Assembly: GCA_039830015.1 (NCBI GenBank)
Contig: CP140033.1
Span: forward strand, 434,001 to 498,000
Length of the DNA stretch: 64,000 nucleotides
Reading direction: 5' to 3'
Source: Buchnera aphidicola (Meitanaphis elongallis)
GTDB taxonomy: Bacteria; Pseudomonadota; Gammaproteobacteria; Enterobacterales; Enterobacteriaceae
Below, piece after piece: positions 57,999 to 64,000 of the stretch. The position numbers were made by a program, and so were the translations under genes. The notes below the pieces were generated by a model. That model ran no database searches, had not been told where the DNA came from, and worked only from the letters and a program-made list of their open reading frames with translations. Within the stretch, counting starts at the first letter, position 1. Each line of letters opens with the position of its first letter.

Positions 57999-59168
57999 TT
58001 ATAAATTACGAACATTGATAATAAACCATAAAAAAGTTATAAATAACTCAAATAAAAATAAGAAATTAATACCATAACAATTTAAAATTAGTCCTCCTGC
58101 TACACTTCCAATAGAAGAGCCTAAGAATTGACTAATAGAATATATAGCCATAGCAGTACCTTTATAACATTTAGGAGCAATTCTACTAACCAAAACAGGA
58201 AGAACCATTTCCAAAAAGCTAAAAACTATAAAAAACATTTGCAATCCTAAAATAAGAAGCAAACAATTGTTTCTTAATAATAAAAAAATAAAATCGGAAA
58301 GCATTAATACAATAATTGATAATACAATTATATACTTTTCGCATTTCTTGTATTCAACATACTTACTAATTGGAAATACAACAAAAAAAGAAATAATAAT
58401 AGTAATTAAATATATCATCCAAGATGAAATTAAAAGATTTTCATATATATATAACTGTACCGGTATTTGAATAAAATTTAATATTAATAATAAATGTAGA
58501 AAAAAAATATTTAAATTTAACTGCAATAAATCAAAATTTTTGAATACACTTATAAAATTTCTATACTCATTTTTTTCAAAAATAGAACCATAACTACAAA
58601 TTGGAAATGGAATAACATACAAAGTTACTAAAATACATATTATCGACAATAAAATACTAATAAAAAATAAACCATAAAAACCAAAAAAACGTACTATAAT
58701 AGGACTAATTACCATAGAAATAATGAAACTCGCTCCAAAACTAATGCCTAAAATTCCCATGGCCTTGGTCTTATTTTTTTCTAATACTATATCAGATAAC
58801 AACGCCATACATACCGAAGATATCGCTCCAGATCCTTGTAAACTACGACCTAATATAATTCCCCAAATAGAACTACTACTAAAACATATACAACTCCCTA
58901 CTAAAAAAAATAATAATCCTAAAATAATAACAAATTTTCTTCCAATCTTGTCTGATAACCACCCATAAGGAATTTGAAATAAAGCTTGAAAAAAACCATA
59001 TGCTCCAATAGCAATACCTATGAGAAAAATAGTACTATCTTTTAAATACATCCCATAAGTGCTAAAAACAGGTAAAACTATAAACATTCCTAATACACGG
59101 GAAGAAAAAATAATACATATTCCAAAAATAGCTTTCCATTCTTTTATTTCAATATTAATTTTATTCAT
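57999..59168 (-). CDS. yajR: Major facilitator superfamily transporter YajR
   Basis: A 12-segment MFS exporter-type protein of 389 residues. Motif A is seen as GWLSDKIGRKFVI (after TM2), with LGRSLQGSGAISSVCMALLSDI (motif C-like, TM4-5) further on. It aligns with E. coli YajR by sequence and by its place near cyo. It ends after TM12 (FLWFIINVRNL), so the C-terminal cytoplasmic YAM domain of E. coli YajR (about 454 residues) is absent. Substrate unknown. Confidence 0.88.
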   Translation of the reverse strand: MNKINIEIKEWKAIFGICIIFSSRVLGMFIVLPVFSTYGMYLKDSTIFLIGIAIGAYGFFQALFQIPYGWLSDKIGRKFVIILGLLFFLVGSCICFSSSSIWGIILGRSLQGSGAISSVCMALLSDIVLEKNKTKAMGILGISFGASFIISMVISPIIVRFFGFYGLFFISILLSIICILVTLYVIPFPICSYGSIFEKNEYRNFISVFKNFDLLQLNLNIFFLHLLLILNFIQIPVQLYIYENLLISSWMIYLITIIISFFVVFPISKYVEYKKCEKYIIVLSIIVLMLSDFIFLLLRNNCLLLILGLQMFFIVFSFLEMVLPVLVSRIAPKCYKGTAMAIYSISQFLGSSIGSVAGGLILNCYGINFLFLFELFITFLWFIINVRNL

Positions 59169-59296
59169 TTACTCACTGAAACTTTTTGTTATAATATTAA
59201 TGATTTCTATTACTATCAATTTATTTCTGTAAACACAATACTTCTATATCTTAAACATAAAATAATAATATATTTTAATACATCAACAACAAAAAT

Positions 59297-59590
59297 ATGA
59301 AAAACAAAAATTTAAAACAAAACATAAGTTGGAACAAAAAGATAGCACAAAAAATTGCAAAAAAAGAATCTATAGAAATGACTCGAGATCATTGGGAAAT
59401 TATATATACTATTCGCACATTCTATTTAAAATTCAACTTGACTCCATCTATAAGAATGTTAATAAAACTACTAGAAAAAACACAACTAAAAAAAATAACA
59501 AGCTGTTATTTATTTAAATTATTTCCGCTCGGGCCAATTAAGCAAGCTAGTAAAATAGCAGGAATACCTGAACCATCTCATTGCATTTAA
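59297..59590 (+). CDS. tusE: Sulfurtransferase TusE (DsrC family)
   Basis: TusE (YccK) takes sulfur from TusBCD and hands it to MnmA for 2-thiouridine in tRNA. The 97-residue protein has the family features TRDHWEIIYTIRTFYLKFN, SIRMLIKL and the ending LFPLGPIKQASKIAGIPEP with the reactive cysteine second from last (HCI). It lacks the first dozen or so residues of E. coli TusE; the frame is closed by a stop just upstream (59276-59278), so it is shortened. It lies alone on the plus strand between yajR and cyoE. Confidence 0.93.
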   Translation: MKNKNLKQNISWNKKIAQKIAKKESIEMTRDHWEIIYTIRTFYLKFNLTPSIRMLIKLLEKTQLKKITSCYLFKLFPLGPIKQASKIAGIPEPSHCI

Positions 59591-59623
59591 AAAATTCAAT
59601 TAAAATAAACAACAAAAAATCTT

Positions 59624-60481
59624 CTAACTAACACAATCAATCGCCATCATAATATTCATTACTAACATAATTATAATAGAATGATAAAAAATATTTTTTG
59701 ACCAAATGATATGATTTTTGTCATCATCATACGTTTTAAATGCAAGATAAAACCATACTATAGATAAAACCAATATACTAAAAAAAAATTTATATCCTGT
59801 AAAATGCATTACTGTAAAAAAGCAAGAAAATATAAGAAACAATAATATACATATTTTGATATGATATTGAGTGACTAAAAATGATTTAACAATAGGAAAT
59901 ATAGGTATATTTGCATGCTTATAATCATTTAAATGCATTAAAAATATCGCATAAGAATGAGGAATTTGCCAAAACATCAAAACTATGAATAAATTAATAG
60001 CACACAAATCGATATAATTAGTTACAGAACAATATCCCAAAACAGGAGGAATAGCACCAGAAATGCTACCAATTACTGTTGAATATATTGATCTTTTCTT
60101 TAAATATAAACTATAAAATATTACATATATAATGAATCCTAATAAAGCGAACAACATGCATAATATATTTATGAAATATCCATAAGTAAATAATCCTAAT
60201 ATTCCTAAAAATATTGCAAAATATATTGCTAAATTATAATAACAAACATTAGTAACTAAAATTCTATTTTTTGTTCTACTCATTTGTTTATCTAATTTAT
60301 AATCAATAACATTATTTAATATACAAGAAGATCCAACAATTAATGATATGCCTATTAAATTTAAAAATAGAAAATTATAGTGAATGTTACCCTTTGAAGC
60401 TAATAAAAATCCACCTAAACAAGATATCAAGTTACCAAAAATTATTTTTGGTTTTAAAAGTTCTAAAAAAAGTACCATCAT
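59624..60481 (-). CDS. cyoE: Protoheme IX farnesyltransferase (heme O synthase)
   Basis: CyoE is a membrane UbiA-type prenyltransferase that adds a farnesyl group to heme B, making the heme O of the bo3 oxidase. The 285-residue protein has eight to nine membrane segments and the Asp-rich motif NNVIDYKLDKQMSRTKNRIL, plus YSLYLKKRSIYSTVIGSISGAIPP. It is the last gene of the cyoABCDE operon and overlaps the cyoD end by 4 bp. Its farnesyl donor comes from IspA. Confidence 0.96.
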   Translation of the reverse strand: MMVLFLELLKPKIIFGNLISCLGGFLLASKGNIHYNFLFLNLIGISLIVGSSCILNNVIDYKLDKQMSRTKNRILVTNVCYYNLAIYFAIFLGILGLFTYGYFINILCMLFALLGFIIYVIFYSLYLKKRSIYSTVIGSISGAIPPVLGYCSVTNYIDLCAINLFIVLMFWQIPHSYAIFLMHLNDYKHANIPIFPIVKSFLVTQYHIKICILLFLIFSCFFTVMHFTGYKFFFSILVLSIVWFYLAFKTYDDDKNHIIWSKNIFYHSIIIMLVMNIMMAIDCVS

Positions 60482-60816
60482 ATTGTAGAATAATATATGT
60501 TATGATTTAAATTGTTCATTACCCAATATGAACCCAATAAAATAGTTAAAATAACCGAAAAAGAAAATAACATCGATACAACATTCCATTTATAGTTATC
60601 AGAAACGTTTAAATGTAAAAATAATCTAATATGAATACAAACTTGAATAATTAAGCATAATACTACTATAAAACTAATTATTTTTTTAGAATATATTTTT
60701 TGAATAACTACTACAAACGGTAATATAGTTAACGTAGTCAATATTATAAGATTTAAAATATAAAAAAAATATTTATTCCTAAAAGTTAAAATATTTTTTA
60801 GATAAGAAAAATTCAT
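60478..60816 (-). CDS. cyoD: Cytochrome bo3 quinol oxidase subunit IV
   Basis: CyoD is the small three-helix subunit that helps assemble the bo3 oxidase. The ATG at 60814-60816 gives 112 residues, close to E. coli (109), and overlaps the cyoC stop in an ATGA; the frame is open further upstream into cyoC, but that part is not coding for CyoD. The LFLHLN segment in TM2 and the SYWVMNNLNHN ending match the family. Confidence 0.92.
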   Translation of the reverse strand: MNFSYLKNILTFRNKYFFYILNLIILTTLTILPFVVVIQKIYSKKIISFIVVLCLIIQVCIHIRLFLHLNVSDNYKWNVVSMLFSFSVILTILLGSYWVMNNLNHNIYYSTI

Positions 60817-61424
60817 AGTATTACTCCAATCAAATAAACTATAGAAAAAATAAAAATCCATACTATATCTAAAAAATGCCAAAATAGACTTAAACAAAGA
60901 ATTCTTGTATAAGTTTTATGAGTAATTTCAAACATTACTACTTGCTTTATTATTACTAAAATCCAAAGAAGAGCAAAAACAACATGTATGCCATGAGTAG
61001 ATAACAAAACAAAAAAAGCAGATAAAAAACCACTACAAGTTGGACCATATCCTCTTTGTATCAGATTAACCAATTCAAATGTTTCTAACATCAAAAACAT
61101 TGTACCTAATAAAAAAGTCATCAAAAACCAAAATATAACTCTATTTTTATTATATCTTTTTATCTCTAAAAGCACAAAACTATAAGAAAAAGAACTAAAC
61201 AATAGTAATAAACTTTCCATAACAACTATAGAAAAATTAAAAATTTCTCGCCCAGATGGACCATTAGCTATATTATTTTTCATAACCATGTAAACAGAAA
61301 ACAATGTAGCAAAAACAATACAATCACTCATCAAATATAACCAAAATCCAAACAACTTATTAGAACGTGCAATACTAACATTCAATTTAGATACATTTAT
61401 TTTTTTTTCTATTACATTATTCAC
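60813..61424 (-). CDS. cyoC: Cytochrome bo3 quinol oxidase subunit III
   Basis: CyoC is the five-helix membrane subunit III. I chose the GTG at 61422-61424: it gives 203 residues (E. coli 204), lies 13 nt after the cyoB stop and has an AGGA about 11 nt upstream; a TTG at 61470 would overlap cyoB. Landmarks are FGFWLYLMSDCIVFATLF, GPTCSGFLSAFF, STHGIHVVFALLW and LSLFWHFLDIVWIFIF. Confidence 0.93.
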   Translation of the reverse strand: MNNVIEKKINVSKLNVSIARSNKLFGFWLYLMSDCIVFATLFSVYMVMKNNIANGPSGREIFNFSIVVMESLLLLFSSFSYSFVLLEIKRYNKNRVIFWFLMTFLLGTMFLMLETFELVNLIQRGYGPTCSGFLSAFFVLLSTHGIHVVFALLWILVIIKQVVMFEITHKTYTRILCLSLFWHFLDIVWIFIFSIVYLIGVIL

Positions 61425-61437
61425 TATTATTTCAATC

Positions 61438-63414
61438 CTAATTTTTAAGATTATTAATATGTTTGTTTTCAATTTTATAAATCTGTTCTTTAGAAATTAT
61501 ATAACCATTATCATTAGAAAAACTATTCTGAATAAACAAAAATAAGATTACTAAAAATGACAAAATACATAACCAAAAAATATGCCAAATTAAAGAAAAA
61601 CTGAAAATAACAGAGAAAAAACTAATAAAAATACCTAAATTAGTATTTTTTGGCATATGAATATCAGAATATACAATACATTCTATATTATCTTTTTTCG
61701 TATTTTCTTTTAATTTCCAAAAATAATCGCGAGAACAAATCTTAGGTACAACAGCAAAATTATATAATGGCGGCGGAGAAACAGTTGACCACTCTAATGT
61801 CCTACCGTTCCATGGATCACCCGTATAATCTCGATTAGTATTTCGATCCCGAATAGATATTAAAACCTGAATAATTTGACATAAAATTCCTATAATAATC
61901 AAAAATGTACCAAAAGAAGCCAACAATAACATAAAATGAAACTGATGATCTATATGTTGACTTAAACGACGAGTCATTCCCATAAATCCCAAAACATACA
62001 GTGGCATGAAAGCACAGAAAAAACCAGAAATCCAAAACCAGAATGCACGTTTCCCCCATGTTTCAGACAAAGTAAATCCAAACATTTTAGGAAACCAATA
62101 AGTGATTCCAGCAAAACATCCAAACACCACACCTCCTATAATTACATTATGAAAATGTGCTACTAAAAACAAACTATTATGTAATACAAAATCAGCAGCA
62201 GGTAAAGACAACAATACACCTGACATACCACCTATTGAAAAAGTAATTAAAAATCCCATTGTCCACAACATAGAAGAATGCATATAAATACGTCCATGAT
62301 ACATAGTAAATAACCAATTAAAAATTTTTACTCCTGTTGGTATAGCTATAATCATAGTTGCTATTCCAAAAAATGCATTAACATCAGCCCCAGCACCCAT
62401 AGTAAAAAAATGATGTAACCATACTACAAAAGATAAAATAGTAATTGAAATTGTTGCCCAAATTAAAGACGTGTATCCAAACAACTCTTTTCTAGAAAAA
62501 GTAGCTACTACTTCAGAAAAAACTCCAAAAACAGGTAAAACTAAAATATATACCTCTGGATGGCCCCAAATCCAAATTAAGTTAACGTACATCATTACAT
62601 TTCCACCAAAATCATTAGTGAAAAAATGAAACCCAATATATCTATCTAATGTAAGTAGTAGCAAACTAACGGTTAAAACAGGAAAAGCAGCGAGTATCAA
62701 AACATTTGTACATAATGTAGTCCATGTAAATACAGGCATCTTAAATAAAGACATTCCCGGAGCTCTCATCTTTAAGATAGTAACTAAAAAATTAATAGCT
62801 GTTAAAGTAGCTCCTATACCAGATAATTGTAGACTCCAAATCCAATAATCAACCCCAACTCCAGGACTAAATTCCATTTCTGATAAAGGTGGATATCCTA
62901 ACCATCCAGCTTTCGAAAATTCACCGATTCCAAGAGAAAGATTTATCAATATAGCTCCACTAATAGTCAACCAAAGACTCAAGTTATTAAGAAATGGAAA
63001 TGCAACATCTCGAGCACCAATTTGCAAAGGTATCACAAAATTCATCAATCCAACTACTAAAGGCATAGCTACAAAAAAAATCATAATAACACCATGAGCA
63101 GTAAATATTTGATCATAATGATAAGATGGTAAAAACCCTATTCCTGATTCAGAAGAAGCTAAAACTTGTTGAATTCGCATCATAATAGCATCAGAAAAAC
63201 CGCGCAATAACATAACAATAGCAAGAAAAATATACATCACAGCAATCTTTTTATGATCTACAGAACAACACCATTCATTCCATATATAATTCCATTTTCC
63301 TAAATAAATAATTATTATAAAAACAGATATGATACACAAAATAATCATAAAGCACACAGTCATTATAATAGAATCATTGTATGGAATAGAATTCCAATTC
63401 AATTTACCAAACAT
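61438..63414 (-). CDS. cyoB: Cytochrome bo3 quinol oxidase subunit I
   Basis: CyoB is the catalytic, proton-pumping subunit of the bo3 ubiquinol oxidase. The 658-residue protein has all the heme-copper ligands, each shifted by one from E. coli: H107 and H422 for low-spin heme b, H420 for heme o3, and H285, H334, H335 for CuB, with the cross-linked tyrosine at Y289 in GHPEVYI. About 15 membrane segments are visible. An AAGGA site precedes the ATG. It lies 47 bp after cyoA. Confidence 0.98.
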   Translation of the reverse strand: MFGKLNWNSIPYNDSIIMTVCFMIILCIISVFIIIIYLGKWNYIWNEWCCSVDHKKIAVMYIFLAIVMLLRGFSDAIMMRIQQVLASSESGIGFLPSYHYDQIFTAHGVIMIFFVAMPLVVGLMNFVIPLQIGARDVAFPFLNNLSLWLTISGAILINLSLGIGEFSKAGWLGYPPLSEMEFSPGVGVDYWIWSLQLSGIGATLTAINFLVTILKMRAPGMSLFKMPVFTWTTLCTNVLILAAFPVLTVSLLLLTLDRYIGFHFFTNDFGGNVMMYVNLIWIWGHPEVYILVLPVFGVFSEVVATFSRKELFGYTSLIWATISITILSFVVWLHHFFTMGAGADVNAFFGIATMIIAIPTGVKIFNWLFTMYHGRIYMHSSMLWTMGFLITFSIGGMSGVLLSLPAADFVLHNSLFLVAHFHNVIIGGVVFGCFAGITYWFPKMFGFTLSETWGKRAFWFWISGFFCAFMPLYVLGFMGMTRRLSQHIDHQFHFMLLLASFGTFLIIIGILCQIIQVLISIRDRNTNRDYTGDPWNGRTLEWSTVSPPPLYNFAVVPKICSRDYFWKLKENTKKDNIECIVYSDIHMPKNTNLGIFISFFSVIFSFSLIWHIFWLCILSFLVILFLFIQNSFSNDNGYIISKEQIYKIENKHINNLKN

Positions 63415-63461
63415 GTTATATAGTTCCTTACATTTTAACTGTACATAATTATGTAATAAAA

Positions 63462-64000
63462 TTATTTCTTTACGTCTCTATTCTTCTTAATCACTATACT
63501 AAATAGATGATCTTTTACGTTGGAATAATATTCAATAGCATTTCTTTGACTAGGATGTGCTATTCTTTTAAAACTAGACATAGAACTCAACTGATATGGA
63601 GAACGTTTTACTTTGTTTATCCACTCTTTAAACAATAAAAAATTAGGAGTAACTACTGTTCTAAATTTCATATCAGAAAATCCTACTCCACTATAATTAG
63701 CAGATATACCTGAATAAGTCCCAGATGTATTAGCTATTAAATTTAAATGAGTCTTCATACCCGCCATAGTATATATCTGACTACCAAGAGAAGGAATGAA
63801 AAAAGAGTTCATAACAGAACTAGATGTAAGTTCAAAAACTATTGGAGTATTAACTGGGAATACCAATTCATTAATAGTAGCAATTTTTTCGCCTGGATAA
63901 ATAAACAACCATTTCCAATCTAACGATATAACATTGATTTTTATAGGCTCAACATTAGAAATAATTTTCCTATGTGGATCCAAATCATGAGCAGATTTCC
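63462..64000 (-). CDS. cyoA: Cytochrome bo3 quinol oxidase subunit II (partial, 5' end outside)
   Basis: The frame runs off the window end, leaving the C-terminal 179 or so residues, beginning in the segment before LDWKWLFIYPGEKIATINEL. This is the periplasmic cupredoxin domain of subunit II (NSFFIPSLGSQIYTMAGM, ANYSGVGFSDMKF), which as in other quinol oxidases lacks CuA ligands. The lipoprotein signal and two membrane helices are outside. It ends soon after the NVKDHLFSIVI segment, without the His/Met-rich tail of E. coli. Confidence 0.96.
   Translation of the reverse strand, partial: KSAHDLDPHRKIISNVEPIKINVISLDWKWLFIYPGEKIATINELVFPVNTPIVFELTSSSVMNSFFIPSLGSQIYTMAGMKTHLNLIANTSGTYSGISANYSGVGFSDMKFRTVVTPNFLLFKEWINKVKRSPYQLSSMSSFKRIAHPSQRNAIEYYSNVKDHLFSIVIKKNRDVKK

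Overview
The window is a very AT-rich, gene-dense piece of a reduced gammaproteobacterial genome. Every recognisable protein is closest in length and motif to an E. coli core gene, local gene order is often that of E. coli with genes missing, and there are no insertion sequences, phage genes, CRISPR arrays or obvious transferred genes. Together with the retained cyo operon, recBCD, lysA/asd and a polA reduced to its 5'-3' exonuclease domain, this points strongly to Buchnera aphidicola, the obligate aphid endosymbiont. I cannot name the strain from the sequence alone.

Layout. 1-2,740: 3' end of endA, then fau (ygfA), zapA, rpiA and a Met-Leu-Gln tRNA operon on the minus strand. 2,952-7,977: glnS, pyrG, eno. 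8,279-9,803: ispF-ispD-ftsB on the minus strand. 9,840-13,559: a 3.7-kb stretch with no believable gene, which carries a perfect 48-bp palindrome and a second 31-bp palindrome. 13,560-18,806: dsbA, the polA exonuclease domain, engB, typA. 18,924-25,610: gmk, thyA, lgt, lysA, lysS, prfB on the minus strand; prfB keeps its programmed +1 frameshift. 25,886-35,397: ygfZ, miaB, ybeY, ybeX, leuS, holA, nadD, tusA; holA and nadD are each broken once at a run of ten A. 35,583-37,706: divergent asd and marC (yhgN). 38,093-41,380: pgk, fbaA, mscS. 41,413-51,472: recC, recB, recD, initiator tRNA, mltA. 51,529-54,780: ribH, thiL, ribD, nusB. 54,783-59,168: dxs, ispA, yajR (minus). 59,297-59,590: tusE. 59,624-64,000: cyoEDCBA on the minus strand, running off the window end.

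How the genes fit together. Dxs, IspD and IspF belong to the MEP pathway, and IspA makes farnesyl diphosphate, the side-chain donor that CyoE uses to make heme O for the CyoABCD quinol oxidase. TusA and TusE are parts of the sulfur relay that thiolates U34 of tRNAs such as the tRNA-Gln(UUG) encoded here. YgfZ supports Fe-S enzymes including MiaB, which is the next gene. Asd and LysA are steps of lysine synthesis, the kind of amino-acid provisioning expected of this symbiont. RibD/RibH and ThiL serve riboflavin and thiamine cofactors.

I see no wholly new system. The most notable points are a leucyl-tRNA synthetase whose editing pocket looks degenerate, two adjacent genes that need correction at A10 tracts, and the palindromes in the 3.7-kb gene desert. 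Comparisons with E. coli proteins are made from memory; no search was run.
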